From contig NZ_CP053928.1 of the NCBI RefSeq assembly GCF_014108865.1, forward strand, positions 3,534,001 to 3,598,000: a stretch of DNA of 64,000 nt, written 5' to 3'. This document shows, in pieces, positions 42,388 to 51,549 of the stretch (positions within the stretch are counted from its first letter, which is position 1; every line of letters begins with the position of its first letter). This DNA is from Nocardioides sp. WS12. Its GTDB lineage: Bacteria > Actinomycetota > Actinomycetes > Propionibacteriales > Nocardioidaceae. A model generated the notes under the pieces. It saw nothing but the letters and a program-made list of their open reading frames with translations. It ran no database searches and was not told the DNA's origin. Position numbers and translations under genes: made by a program.

Positions 42388-43794
42388 TCAGGCCTGGAGC
42401 GCTCCCGGCTCCAGGTTCGCGAGGGTCTCCGGGTGCAGCAGGGCGTCGAGGACGTCGGCCTCCACGCCGCCGCCAGCGAGGGCGAGTTCCCGTACGTCGC
42501 CGGCTCCGCTCAGCGCAGCCTTGGCGATCTCGGCCGACCGCGCGTAGCCCAGCAGGGGCGTCAGGGCGGTGACCAGGCCGGCGTTCCCGGCAACGACGGC
42601 GGCGAGCTTGGCCGCATCGACGGTGATGCCGTCGACACACAGCTCGCGCAGCGAGTCGAACGCGGCGGCAGTCCAGGTGAACCCCTGGAGCAGGCTGTGG
42701 CAGATGACCGGTTCGAAGGCGTTGAGCTGCAATTGGCCGCTCTCGGCGGCCATGGTGACGGTCAGGTCGTTGCCGATCACCCAGTAGGCGACCTGGTTGA
42801 CCATTTCCGGGACGACCGGATTGACCTTGCCGGGCATGATGCTCGAACCCGCCTGACGAGCGGGGAGCTGGAGTTCACCGAACCCGGCTTGCGGTCCGGA
42901 GGACAGCAGTCGCAGGTCGTTGCAGATCTTGGATGCCTTGACGACGACCCGCTTCAGCACGCCGGACACCTGGACGAAGGCGCCGGTGTCGCTGGTGGCC
43001 TCGACGAGGTTGCCGGCGCTGATCACCGGCTGCCCGGTGATCTCGGCCAGGTGCGCGACGGCGCGCTTCCTGTACTCCGGGTGCGCGGTGATGCCGGTGC
43101 CGATCGCCGTGGCGCCGAGGTTGATCTCGCACAACAGCTCGCTGGAGTCCTGCAGTCGCGACAACTCCTCGAGCAGGGTGACCGCGTACGCGCCCAGCTC
43201 CTGCCCGACCGTCATCGGTACGGCGTCCTGGAGCTGGGTCCGCCCCATCTTGGGCACCGTCCGGAACTCCGCTGCCTTGGCCGCGAAGGCCGCGGCCAGG
43301 TCGGCCGTGGACACGGCCAACCGGTCGATGACGGTCAACAGCGCGAGGCGCACCGCCGTCGGGTAGACGTCGTTGGTCGACTGGCAGCGGTTCACGTGAT
43401 CGAGCGGGTGGATCTCGTCGTACCGGCCTCGCGGCAGGCCGAGGATCTCCAGGGCCCGGTTGGCGATGACCTCGTTGGCGTTCATGTTGGTCGAGGTCCC
43501 GGCGCCACCCTGGATGACGTCGACGACGAACTGGTCGTCCAGCTTCCCCGTGCGTACGTCGTCCGCTGCCGCGGCGATCGCTTCGAAGCGGCGGTCATCG
43601 AGGAGACCGAGCTCGTGGTTCGCCCGCGCGGCGGCGAGCTTGACGGCACCGAGGGCCGCGACGAGCTCGCGGTGGACACCGACCGGTGTGCCGCTGATCG
43701 GGAAGTTCGTCAGCGCACGGGCGGTGTGGACGCCCCAGTACACGTCGGTCGGTACCTCGTGCGGGCCAAGGGAGTCGTGCTCGGTGCGGGTCAT
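42388..43794 (-). CDS. aspA: Aspartate ammonia-lyase
   Basis: 468 aa fumarase/aspartase superfamily enzyme. Signature GSSIMPGKVNPVVPEMVNQ, plus QGGAGTSTNMNANEVIANRA, NRCQSTNDVYPTA and GRTQLQDAVPMTVGQE. Converts aspartate to fumarate and ammonia; the aspartase assignment over fumarase rests on overall pattern. ATG overlaps the M20 gene stop (ATGA). In this operon it could drain aspartate released by the amidohydrolase. Confidence 0.83.
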   Translation of the reverse strand: MTRTEHDSLGPHEVPTDVYWGVHTARALTNFPISGTPVGVHRELVAALGAVKLAAARANHELGLLDDRRFEAIAAAADDVRTGKLDDQFVVDVIQGGAGTSTNMNANEVIANRALEILGLPRGRYDEIHPLDHVNRCQSTNDVYPTAVRLALLTVIDRLAVSTADLAAAFAAKAAEFRTVPKMGRTQLQDAVPMTVGQELGAYAVTLLEELSRLQDSSELLCEINLGATAIGTGITAHPEYRKRAVAHLAEITGQPVISAGNLVEATSDTGAFVQVSGVLKRVVVKASKICNDLRLLSSGPQAGFGELQLPARQAGSSIMPGKVNPVVPEMVNQVAYWVIGNDLTVTMAAESGQLQLNAFEPVICHSLLQGFTWTAAAFDSLRELCVDGITVDAAKLAAVVAGNAGLVTALTPLLGYARSAEIAKAALSGAGDVRELALAGGGVEADVLDALLHPETLANLEPGALQA

Positions 43795-44930
43795 CGTTGG
43801 TTCTCCTGGGAGATGTCGATCGCGGTCCAGGCGAGCGCGGTCGCGGCGTCGAGCAACGCCTTCTCCGCGTCACCGCCGACGCAGTGGGCAGCGAACTCGG
43901 GTTGGTGATTGAGGGCAGGGAGGGACCCGATGCCGATGTAGGGGTGGATGGCCCGCACGACCTGGGAGACGTTGCCCATGTCGGTGGAGGCGCGGTTCAT
44001 GCGGCGTGCCGGCGTGCCCGGGTCGAAGACCCGACCGAGGCGTTCGGCGTTGCGGACATAGGCGTCGACTGCCGGCTGGAAGGCGCGGAACTCCGCGTAG
44101 GGCTTGCTCTCCGGGGTGATGTCGAGGACCGCGCCGGTGGCGATCGCTCCGGCCTCGAAGCACCGCCAGACCTTCTCCTCGGTGGCGGCGAGCTGGTCGA
44201 GGGACTCGGCCCGGACGTACCAGCGACCCTCGGTGCGGGCGGGGATGGCGTTGGGCGCCTCTCCCCCGTTGGTCATCACGCCGTGGACACGCACGGTCGA
44301 CGGCAGTTGCTGACGGAGCAGGCCGACGGCGACCTGCGCGATCGTGAACGCATCGGCGGCGTTGACACCCTGCTCGGGGTAGGCGGCCGCATGGGCGCCT
44401 TTGCCCTGGTAGGTGATGTGGGAGTGCGACACCGCGAACGGCTCGGCCTCGGCGACGTCGACCGGTGCCGGGTGCGCCATCATCGCCAGGTCCAGCCCGG
44501 CGAAGGCGCCACGCTCCAGCAGTTCGATCTTCCCGCCACCACCTTCTTCGGCCGGCGTGCCGTAGACCTCGATGGTCAGGCCCGCCGCATCCGCCAGGGG
44601 CGCGAGTGCCCGCGCGGCGCCGACCGTGATGGCCGAGATCAGGTTGTGGCCGCAGGCGTGCCCGAGTCCGGGAAGGGCGTCGTACTCGGCACACAGGCCG
44701 AGGCGGAAGGGGCCGCTCCCGTAGGTGGCCAGGAACGCCGTCTCCAGGCCGAGGTACGACGGGGTCACGGTGAAGCCGGCCTCGTCGAGGGCATCGGCGA
44801 CCCAGCGGGACGAGTTGTGCTCCTCCCAGGCGGTTTCCGGGTTCGCGTGCAGCAGCTCGGAGAGGTCGATCAACCTGTCGGCGTCGGCAGCGATCGTGCT
44901 GGCGACCTGGTCGTGCGCGGTGAGGGACAT
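43791..44930 (-). CDS. M20-family amidohydrolase
   Basis: 379 aa. Metal-ligand motifs LCAEYDALPGLGHACGHN, GTPAEEGGGGKIELL and a late HQPEFAAHCVGG; inserted dimerisation domain in the middle. Resembles the AbgB/IAA-amino-acid hydrolase group, which cleaves N-acyl amino acids. ATG at 44930 (or GTG 44936) overlaps or abuts the DUF1028 stop. Aspartase directly downstream suggests an N-acyl-aspartate-type substrate, by inference. Confidence 0.84.
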   Translation of the reverse strand: MSLTAHDQVASTIAADADRLIDLSELLHANPETAWEEHNSSRWVADALDEAGFTVTPSYLGLETAFLATYGSGPFRLGLCAEYDALPGLGHACGHNLISAITVGAARALAPLADAAGLTIEVYGTPAEEGGGGKIELLERGAFAGLDLAMMAHPAPVDVAEAEPFAVSHSHITYQGKGAHAAAYPEQGVNAADAFTIAQVAVGLLRQQLPSTVRVHGVMTNGGEAPNAIPARTEGRWYVRAESLDQLAATEEKVWRCFEAGAIATGAVLDITPESKPYAEFRAFQPAVDAYVRNAERLGRVFDPGTPARRMNRASTDMGNVSQVVRAIHPYIGIGSLPALNHQPEFAAHCVGGDAEKALLDAATALAWTAIDISQENQR

Positions 44931-44932
44931 CG

Positions 44933-45601
44933 TCACTCGTCCCCGGGGACGCCGTACGACGGCGCGGCAGTCGGGTCGAGCCCGCGGGTCACGTAGTCGT
45001 CGCGCTGCGGGAGCCAGACGTCGAGGAGGGCAGCGAGGTCTTCGATCGGCTGCTCGCTCCAGTCCACCCGGAGGTCGGTCACTCGCCAGGCCACGTCACG
45101 CACGACGGAGAGGCCGGCCGAGTGGACCGGCCCGGCTTCGCCGCCGGCTTCGAGGCCAGCGACGAGTGCGGCCAGCAGCCGCTCCTCGAGCTCGCCGTCG
45201 GCGGCTTCGAATCCCTTCGCCACGGCGTCGATGACCTCGGTGCCGGCGAGCATGTTGCCCGCGGCCACGACACCGGCGCCCACGACGTGGTGGTGCACGC
45301 CGAGCGACTCGGAGCCTGAGAAGGCGGCGCCGTTCCCGTTGACCTCGAGGACGGTGAGCTGGCGGTACTCGACCAGCTCGCGGTCGTCCACGACCGCAGC
45401 GAGTGCGCTGCGCGCGTCCAGACCCGACTCCAGCGCGTCCAGGAGTTCGGTCCCCAGGCGCGGGTCGGTGATGTTCTGCGAGGACGCTCCGCCGACGCCG
45501 GGGCGCAGGTGGATGCACCGGGCAGCGACGGCTGGGCTGGAGGAGGTGACGGCGATGCCGACAGCGCCGCGGCCGTCGGTGGCGAGGACCGAGAAGGTCA
45601 C
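44933..45601 (-). CDS. DUF1028 family protein
   Basis: 222 aa. Ntn-hydrolase-like DUF1028: TFSVLATDGRGAVGIAVTSS, GVGGASSQNITDPRLG, GAGVVAAGNMLAGTEVIDAV. Uncharacterised family often found in amino-acid or heterocycle catabolic clusters. GTG start at 45601 overlaps the RidA stop (GTGA), and the N-terminal Thr after the initiator would suit an Ntn nucleophile. Confidence 0.82.
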   Translation of the reverse strand: MTFSVLATDGRGAVGIAVTSSSPAVAARCIHLRPGVGGASSQNITDPRLGTELLDALESGLDARSALAAVVDDRELVEYRQLTVLEVNGNGAAFSGSESLGVHHHVVGAGVVAAGNMLAGTEVIDAVAKGFEAADGELEERLLAALVAGLEAGGEAGPVHSAGLSVVRDVAWRVTDLRVDWSEQPIEDLAALLDVWLPQRDDYVTRGLDPTAAPSYGVPGDE

Positions 45602-46044
45602 TGTGCGTCCTCGGGGATGACGGCGATCGCGTCGACCTCGACGAGCCACTCGGGACGAGCGAGCGCCGAGACGACGATGCCCGTCGAGATGGGGTGCACG
45701 CCCTTGGTCCAGCGACCGATGGTGCGGTAGACGGTCTCGCGGTAGCGCGGGTCGATGATGTAGATGGTCAGCTTGACCAGATGTTCCATCCGGGCGCCGG
45801 CCTCGTTGAGGAGCATGTCGATGTTCGCCATCGCGCGCTCGGTCTGCGCCTCGACGTCACCGATGCCGACCGACTCACTCGTGTCGAGGTCCTGGCCGAT
45901 CTGGCCGCGGACGTACACGGTGCTACCGGCGACGACGGCCTGGCAGAGGTCGTTGTCGAGGTTCTGCTCGGGATAGGTGACGCCCGTGTTGAACGGACGG
46001 ATGCGGGTGTGCCCGCCGGCGACGATGCTCTTGTTGATCTCCAC
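45598..46044 (-). CDS. RidA family protein (deaminase-type)
   Basis: 148 aa. RidA/YjgF fold: YPEQNLDNDLCQAVVAGSTV, VRGQIGQDLDTSESVGIGDV, EAQTERAMANIDMLLNEAGA, RPEWLVEVDAIAVIP. Probably hydrolyses reactive enamine/imine intermediates, or acts as a pathway-specific deaminase. The GTG at 46044 is used because the upstream ATG at 46104 would put coding sequence over the shared operator. First gene of the operon. Confidence 0.82.
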   Translation of the reverse strand: MEINKSIVAGGHTRIRPFNTGVTYPEQNLDNDLCQAVVAGSTVYVRGQIGQDLDTSESVGIGDVEAQTERAMANIDMLLNEAGARMEHLVKLTIYIIDPRYRETVYRTIGRWTKGVHPISTGIVVSALARPEWLVEVDAIAVIPEDAQ

Positions 46045-46074
46045 GGGGAACAGTCCACTCCACCGGGAGCCATG

Positions 46075-46194
46075 TGTCCAACAGATGTTTCTGACTACCT
46101 TCATCGATGAAACCGATGCAGTGGCCCTGCAGCAACACCAGCTCTGATTGCATCAACAGAACAGAACTAGAAGGCCGACAACATCTGTTGGACA
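46075..46194. promoter_or_regulatory. Paired 15-bp operator half-elements in a divergent promoter
   Basis: TGTCCAACAGATGTT at 46075-46089 and its perfect reverse complement AACATCTGTTGGACA at 46180-46194, 105 bp apart, about ten helical turns. They flank the promoter region between the RidA operon and the flavin monooxygenase. The spacing suggests a looping or two-site regulator. Confidence 0.65.
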
Positions 46195-46223
46195 GGGGAA
46201 TCCCGGCGGCGGAGGATTCTCGC

Positions 46224-47471
46224 ATGTCGAACGAACAGATCGAGGTCCTCGTCATCGGCGCCGGCCAGGCCGGTGTTGCGATGAGCGAGCACCTGAGCGA
46301 GAACGGCGTCCCGCACCTCGTGCTCGAGCGTGACCGGATCGCCGAGCGCTGGCGCACGGGACGCTGGGACTCCCTCGTTGCGAACGGCCCTGCCTGGCAC
46401 GACCGGTTCCCCGGTCTCGAGTTCCAGGACGTCGGTGCCGACGAGTTCGCCACCAAGGACCAGGTTGCCGACTACTTCCAGGCGTACGCCGAGAAGATCG
46501 CCGCCCCCGTGAAGTGCGGCGTCGAGGTCACCTCGGTGACGCGCCACGAAGGTCGACCCGGTTTCCGCGTGGAGACCTCGGACGGCACCATCGACGCGCG
46601 CTACGTCGTCGCGGCAACCGGCCCGTTCCAGCGGCCAGTCTTTCCGCCGATCGTTCCCGACGGCGCCGTACCCGTGCAGATCCACTCGAGCAGCTACCGC
46701 AACCCGCAGCAGTTGCCTGAAGGTGCCGTCCTCGTCGTCGGCGCCGGCTCGTCCGGCGTCCAGATCGCCGACGAGCTCCGTCGCTCCGGCCGCGAGGTCT
46801 TCCTCTCCGTCGGCGCGCACGACCGTCCCCCGCGCAGCTACCGCGATCGCGACTTCTGCTGGTGGCTCGGCGTCCTCGGCCTGTGGGACCTCGAGACGCC
46901 CGCCGCCGGCGCCGAGCACGTCACCATCGCCGTGAGCGGTGCGCGCGGCGGCCACACCGTCGACTTCCGCGCCCTCGCCGCCCTGGGCGTGAACCTCGTC
47001 GGACTGACCGACGCGTACGACGACGGTGTGCTGCGGTTCCGCAACGACCTCGCCGACAACATCACCCGCGGCGACCTGAACTACCTGGCCCTGCTCGACG
47101 CCGCCGACGCGTACGTCGAGGCCAACGGCCTCGACCTGCCCGAGGAGCCGCAGGCCCGCATCCTGGGCCCGGACCCGGAGGACGCGATCAACCCGCGCCT
47201 CGAGCTCGACCTCGCCGAAGCCGGCGTCACGTCCATCGTGTGGGCCACCGGCTTCGCGACCGACTACAGCTGGCTCCAGGTCGACGCGTTCGACGAGTCC
47301 GGCAAGCCGCAGCACAACCGCGGCGTCTCGACCGAGCCCGGCGTCTACTTCATCGGTCTCCCCTGGCTCTCGCGCCGCGGCTCCAGCTTCATCTGGGGCG
47401 TCTGGCACGACGCCAAGCACGTCGCCGGCCACATCGCGACCCAGCGCAGTTACCTCACCTACGGCAACTGA
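46224..47471 (+). CDS. FAD-dependent flavin-containing monooxygenase (group B type)
   Basis: 415 aa. FAD motif VLVIGAGQAGVAMSEHL, ERWRTGRWDSLVANGPAWHD, and a second nucleotide-binding motif VLVVGAGSSGVQIADEL for NADPH; ATG-type ending VWATGFATDYSWL. Resembles bacterial/YUCCA-like N- or C-hydroxylating monooxygenases. GGAGG lies 8 nt before the ATG at 46224. Divergent from and co-controlled with the RidA operon through the 15-bp operators, so probably the first oxidation of that pathway. Confidence 0.85.
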   Translation: MSNEQIEVLVIGAGQAGVAMSEHLSENGVPHLVLERDRIAERWRTGRWDSLVANGPAWHDRFPGLEFQDVGADEFATKDQVADYFQAYAEKIAAPVKCGVEVTSVTRHEGRPGFRVETSDGTIDARYVVAATGPFQRPVFPPIVPDGAVPVQIHSSSYRNPQQLPEGAVLVVGAGSSGVQIADELRRSGREVFLSVGAHDRPPRSYRDRDFCWWLGVLGLWDLETPAAGAEHVTIAVSGARGGHTVDFRALAALGVNLVGLTDAYDDGVLRFRNDLADNITRGDLNYLALLDAADAYVEANGLDLPEEPQARILGPDPEDAINPRLELDLAEAGVTSIVWATGFATDYSWLQVDAFDESGKPQHNRGVSTEPGVYFIGLPWLSRRGSSFIWGVWHDAKHVAGHIATQRSYLTYGN

Positions 47472-47485
47472 CACCAACAAGCCGC

Positions 47486-47516
47486 TGGCCCGGACCCCGG
47501 AGGGGTTCGGGCCAGT
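47486..47516 (+). terminator. Hairpin terminator after the monooxygenase
   Basis: 14-bp stem CTGGCCCGGACCCC/GGGGTTCGGGCCAG (one G-T pair) with a 3-nt loop, 14 bp after the stop codon, followed by a short ATTT. Confidence 0.6.
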
Positions 47517-47528
47517 GTGCATTTCCCG

Positions 47529-47881
47529 CCGGTGGTTGAGGTGCGAGCGCAGGCCGTCCGGTGGTTGAGGTGCGAGCGCAGGCCGTCCGGTGGTTGAGGT
47601 GCGAGCGCAGGCCGTCCGGTGGTTGAGGTGCGAGCGCCAGCGAGCCTCGAAACCCCCGGACCCACCTCGTCCGGTGATTGAGGTGCGAGCGCCAGCGAGC
47701 CTCGAAACCCCCGGACCCACCTCGTCCGGTGGTTGAGGTGCGAGCGCCAGCGAGCCTCGAAACCCCCGGACCCACCTCGCGTAGGTAGGCCCGGAGGTTT
47801 CGAGGCTCGTCGCTAGCGCTCCTCACACCTCAACCACCGGGGAGCGCTCGTCGCTGGCGCTCCTCGCACCTCAACCACCGG
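47529..47881. repeat. Array of dispersed repeat family A
   Basis: Three direct 29-bp units starting CCGGTGGTTGAGGTGCGAGC and ending AGGCCGT (47529-47615), three 55-bp units that add GCCAGCGAGCCTCGAAACCC and a CCCACCTCGT tail (47616-47780), then two inverted copies (47791-47840, and a partial one at 47842-47881). The unit is imperfectly palindromic. No spacers differ between units and no cas genes are near. With the two terminators this fills the 481-bp gap between genes. Confidence 0.85.
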
Positions 47882-47893
47882 GATCCAAAAACA

Positions 47894-47930
47894 CCGCACC
47901 CCCGGGACTCATCGAGTCCCGGGGGTGCGG
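47894..47930 (-). terminator. Strong intrinsic terminator
   Basis: Perfect 17-bp stem (CCGCACCCCCGGGACTC and its complement) with a 3-nt loop, followed on the minus strand by TGTTTTTGG. It terminates the amine dehydrogenase operon 23 bp after its last stop. Confidence 0.85.
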
Positions 47931-47952
47931 CGTGCAGCCAGCAGAGTGCGCC

Positions 47953-50028
47953 TCACGCCAGCTGGGTCACCTCACGACGGAAGGGCACCACGTCGTTGGA
48001 CGGCAGTACGACGTCGAACTCCTCCGCCGCGCGTCGTCCGGACCAGACCGCGGCAGCAATCGTCCCCGGGGCCCAGGCGTCGCCGATGCCGCGCACGGAC
48101 AGCAGTTCGCCGGCGTCGCGGCGGCCCACCAGGTCGAGGTAGAGCTCCTCGCGCGGCAACCGGGCGGTCACCATCACGACGGCGTCGCACTCGATCTCGC
48201 GAATCTGACCGGCGTAGACGTCCTTGACCTCGACGCCACCCACACCGACGCGCACCACAGCGTGATCCGTGATCCGGGCAACGCCCTTCTCGATGAGGCG
48301 TCGCTGGATCCGGTTGACCTCGAAGGTGTTGTTGGTCCACGCGGACACCTGCGACGCAGTGGTCACCAGCGAGACGTCGTACCCCTTCGAGGCCAGCAGC
48401 TCTGCCACCAGGCCGCCCAGGTAGTAGTGGTCGTCGTCGTAGACCACGACCTTCTTCCCGGTGGGCAGGTGTCCGGCGAACAGGTCGTCGGGGCCGAGCA
48501 CCTGCGCTCCCTCGGCGATCGGCAGCGGGGTGGTGTGGAAGCGCGCGACACCGTCGGTGCGCCAGGTCGAGCCCGTCGCCACCAGCACGTGGCCGAACCC
48601 TGATTCCACTACGTCGTCGGCGGTCATCGGGCTCTCGCGGAAGATCTCCACGTTGGGGAGCTCGGCGAGAGCGGCTTCGCGGTACTCCGTGACCCGATTC
48701 CAGGCGGAGAGCCCCGGCAGCAGGGATTCCTGAGCGACCCGTCCGCCCAGTGAGCGGCGCGCCTCGATCAGCGCGACGTCGTACCCGCGCACCCCCAACG
48801 CACGAGCCGCTTCCAGCCCGGAGGGACCGGCGCCGACGACGAGCACTCGAGAGTCGCTCGACTTCGGCCGGATGTTCTCGGGGTGCCAGCCGCGCCGCCA
48901 CTCCTCCCCCATGCTCGGGTTCTGGGTGCAGCGGATGGGCGACATGGTGAGGTCGCCCGACACGCAGATGTTGCAGCCAATGCACTCGCGGATCAGGTTC
49001 TGGCGGCCGTCACGGATCTTGTTCGGCAGGAACGGGTCGGCGATCGAGGGGCGTGCCGCACCGATCAAATCGAGGATGCCGGCCTTGATCTGGCGCACCA
49101 TCGCGTCGGGCGAGGTGAAGCGACCGACTCCGACCACCGGCTTGGTGGTGAGCTTCTTCAGCCCGGCGACGTACTCCTCCTGCTGACCCTCGGGCCCGAA
49201 GCGGGACGTGACGGAGTCGCCCTCCCAGCTGCCCATCGCGAAGTCCCACAGGTCGGGGAGTTCGCCGAGTTCGCGGAGCACGCCCTCGATGTCCTCGCGG
49301 GTGATGCCGCCGTCGATCTCCTCCTCCACCGTGATTCGGCACGCGACCGCGACGTCACGGCCGGCGCACTCGTCGATGGTGTCCTCGAGGAGTTCGCGCA
49401 GCAGGCGCATCCGGTTCTCGAGGGAGCCGCCGTACTCGTCGGTGCGCTGGTTGTAGCGCTTCGAGAGGAAGTGGTGGACGCCGCTGTACCCGTGCGCGCC
49501 GTACACGTAGACGATGTCGTAGCCGGCCTCGATCGAACGGCGTACGGCGTTGCGGTGCCACCGACGCAGGTCGTCGATGTCCTGCTTCGACATCGCCCGT
49601 GCCTGGATCGGCGCGATGGTGTCGGGGGCGACCGGCAGGTGGCCGGGCCCGAGCGGCGTCTCGCGGCTGATCTGGTTCGGTGCGTTCATGCCGTTGTGGG
49701 CGAGTTCGATGCCGGCCAGACCGCCGCCCTCGTGGATCGCGTCGGCGATCCGCTTGAGCGCGGGCAGGTCCTGGTCGTCCCAGATCCGCAGCTCGATGAA
49801 CGGCGCGATGTCGGACGTCGCGTGGATCTCGACCTGCTCGGTGCAGACGACCGACCAGCCGCCTTCGGCCTTGATCTTGCGCATCGCGGCCTGGGCGCTC
49901 GGGTCGCGGTAGCCCATGCCGTTGCAGTGGGGCACCTGGTAGAAGCGGTTCTTCGTCGTGAGCGGCCCGATCTTGACGGGCTCGAACAGGACGTCGTACG
50001 GCGCGGCCACGGTGGGCTGCTCAGACAT
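47953..50028 (-). CDS. Amine dehydrogenase, probably histamine dehydrogenase
   Basis: 691 aa, same architecture as trimethylamine dehydrogenase: N-terminal Old-Yellow-Enzyme barrel (LFEPVKIGPLTTKNRFYQVP) with C35 in VPHCNGMG, the site of the 6-S-cysteinyl FMN bond; VYVYGAHGYSGVHHFLSKRY; ARPSIADPFLP; [4Fe-4S] cysteines in CIGCNICVSG and a later PIRC; then ADP- and FAD-like Rossmann domains (VLVVGAGPSGLEAARAL). From memory it closely resembles histamine dehydrogenase of Nocardioides simplex. It would deaminate histamine to imidazole acetaldehyde. ATG overlaps the permease stop; GAGGAG is 7 nt upstream. Confidence 0.85.
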   Translation of the reverse strand: MSEQPTVAAPYDVLFEPVKIGPLTTKNRFYQVPHCNGMGYRDPSAQAAMRKIKAEGGWSVVCTEQVEIHATSDIAPFIELRIWDDQDLPALKRIADAIHEGGGLAGIELAHNGMNAPNQISRETPLGPGHLPVAPDTIAPIQARAMSKQDIDDLRRWHRNAVRRSIEAGYDIVYVYGAHGYSGVHHFLSKRYNQRTDEYGGSLENRMRLLRELLEDTIDECAGRDVAVACRITVEEEIDGGITREDIEGVLRELGELPDLWDFAMGSWEGDSVTSRFGPEGQQEEYVAGLKKLTTKPVVGVGRFTSPDAMVRQIKAGILDLIGAARPSIADPFLPNKIRDGRQNLIRECIGCNICVSGDLTMSPIRCTQNPSMGEEWRRGWHPENIRPKSSDSRVLVVGAGPSGLEAARALGVRGYDVALIEARRSLGGRVAQESLLPGLSAWNRVTEYREAALAELPNVEIFRESPMTADDVVESGFGHVLVATGSTWRTDGVARFHTTPLPIAEGAQVLGPDDLFAGHLPTGKKVVVYDDDHYYLGGLVAELLASKGYDVSLVTTASQVSAWTNNTFEVNRIQRRLIEKGVARITDHAVVRVGVGGVEVKDVYAGQIREIECDAVVMVTARLPREELYLDLVGRRDAGELLSVRGIGDAWAPGTIAAAVWSGRRAAEEFDVVLPSNDVVPFRREVTQLA

Positions 50029-51514
50029 GGGTGGACTCCTCGATCTTGACGTTGCGGACGCGGGCACCGCGGACGTAGCCGACGGCGCACAGGGCCATCA
50101 GGCAACCGAGCGTGCCGAGGGTGAAGACCTCGAAGGTCGTCTGGCTGACGCCCCAGATGTCCTTGAACGGGTAGTCCTCGCCGAAGAGCCGCTCGAGGGT
50201 GCCGGGGAAGACCGCGACCCAGGAACCGAGCAGCACCCAGGCGAACGCCGACCAGCCGAGCACCGCGAAGGTCCGGTCGGAGACGGGCACCCGGAACGGG
50301 CGCACCCGGTCGGGGTAGAGGGTGCGGAGCCGGATGGCGGCGGGGATGACCAGGAGGTAGCTGAGCAGGAAGGTCGAGATCGAGATGGTGAGGACGACAC
50401 CGAACACTGAGGCACCCGAACCGGTCACCTGCATCGCGACGAGCATGAAGGTCGTGGACACGACGCCCGAGAGCAGGTTCACGCGGACCGGCGTACCGAG
50501 GCCGGGGTGGAACCGGCCGAAGAATCCGCCGAAGAACGAGCCGTCAGCGGCGGTCATGGCCTGCATCCGGTCGGAGATGATCATCCACGCGGCGCCCTGG
50601 CTCATCAGGATGTAGACGAACACGATCGCGGTGAGCTTGAGCAGCGCATCCGCCGCGCCGCCGTACACGGAGTAGACGGTGCCGACGGCGTCGAGGAGAC
50701 CACCGATGCCGGTGATGTCCTCGGTCGGTACGACGAGCAGGATCGCGAAGATCGGCAGCAGGTAGCAGGCCGCAGCGGTCGCGCAGGAGCGGAAGATCGA
50801 GATCGGTACGTCGCGGGCGGGGTTCTCCATCTCGCCGGCGGCACTGTTGGAGGACTCGAAGCCGAGGTAGGCGAACAGCAGGATCGGCACGGAGCCGAAG
50901 AGGCCGAGCAACGAGGGGCTGAAGTCGCCGGGGCTGATGCCGACCACGCCGTTCTTCGCGGCGTAGATCGCGGTGGTGAAGACGAAGAACACGAGCAGGC
51001 TGATCTTGAGCAGCGCACCGCTCGTCGGCAGCCACTTGCCCTTGCGCAGGCTGACGATCGCGGCGAGGACGGTGATCCAGATGAAGACGATCTTGAAGAC
51101 GTAGTCAGCGAACGAGCCGTGCTCGAGCGGCGTGATGTAGGAGCTGATCGTCTCGGCGGCGAGGAACGCCATCGAGCCACCGACCCACACGGGCTGGGTA
51201 ATCCAGGTCAGGATCGCCGCGACAGCGGCGGCCGGTCGACCGAACGCGTCCCGCACCCACGTGTAGGCGCCGCCCTCCTCGCTGAAGGCCGCGCCGGTCT
51301 CGGCGAAGATCAGGCCGTAGGGCACGAGGAAGAAGACGGCGAGGACGAGCGCCCAGGTGAACGCCTCCGCGCCGTACAGGGAAACCTGGCCGAGGGTCTC
51401 GAGACCCACGACGGCCGCGATCATCAGGAAGACGATGTCGAAGCGGCCCAGGGTCTTGTGCAGCAGGGCATGCTGCTCGGCCGCCAACTCGGTCGGTCGG
51501 TTGTTCTGCGTCAT
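50021..51514 (-). CDS. APC-family amine/amino acid permease
   Basis: 497 aa, 12 predicted helices. FDIVFLMIAAVVGLETLGQV, FAETGAAFSEEGGAYTWVRD and FAYLGFESSNSAAGEMENPA are characteristic APC segments. Position between the aldehyde dehydrogenase and amine dehydrogenase suggests amine (histamine) uptake. ATG at 51514 with AAGGA 6 nt upstream; the open frame upstream is antisense noise within the next gene. Confidence 0.86.
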   Translation of the reverse strand: MTQNNRPTELAAEQHALLHKTLGRFDIVFLMIAAVVGLETLGQVSLYGAEAFTWALVLAVFFLVPYGLIFAETGAAFSEEGGAYTWVRDAFGRPAAAVAAILTWITQPVWVGGSMAFLAAETISSYITPLEHGSFADYVFKIVFIWITVLAAIVSLRKGKWLPTSGALLKISLLVFFVFTTAIYAAKNGVVGISPGDFSPSLLGLFGSVPILLFAYLGFESSNSAAGEMENPARDVPISIFRSCATAAACYLLPIFAILLVVPTEDITGIGGLLDAVGTVYSVYGGAADALLKLTAIVFVYILMSQGAAWMIISDRMQAMTAADGSFFGGFFGRFHPGLGTPVRVNLLSGVVSTTFMLVAMQVTGSGASVFGVVLTISISTFLLSYLLVIPAAIRLRTLYPDRVRPFRVPVSDRTFAVLGWSAFAWVLLGSWVAVFPGTLERLFGEDYPFKDIWGVSQTTFEVFTLGTLGCLMALCAVGYVRGARVRNVKIEESTHV

Positions 51515-51549
51515 GGTGGTCCTTGGTTCTCGATGGGTCGGGACGAAGC

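Noticed and set aside
46045..46104. Longer RidA N-terminus starting at the ATG at 46104
   Set aside because: It would place coding sequence over one of the paired operator arms and does not fit the usual RidA N-terminus.
47529..47881. CRISPR array
   Set aside because: Units are contiguous with no unique spacers, copies occur in both orientations, and no cas genes are nearby.
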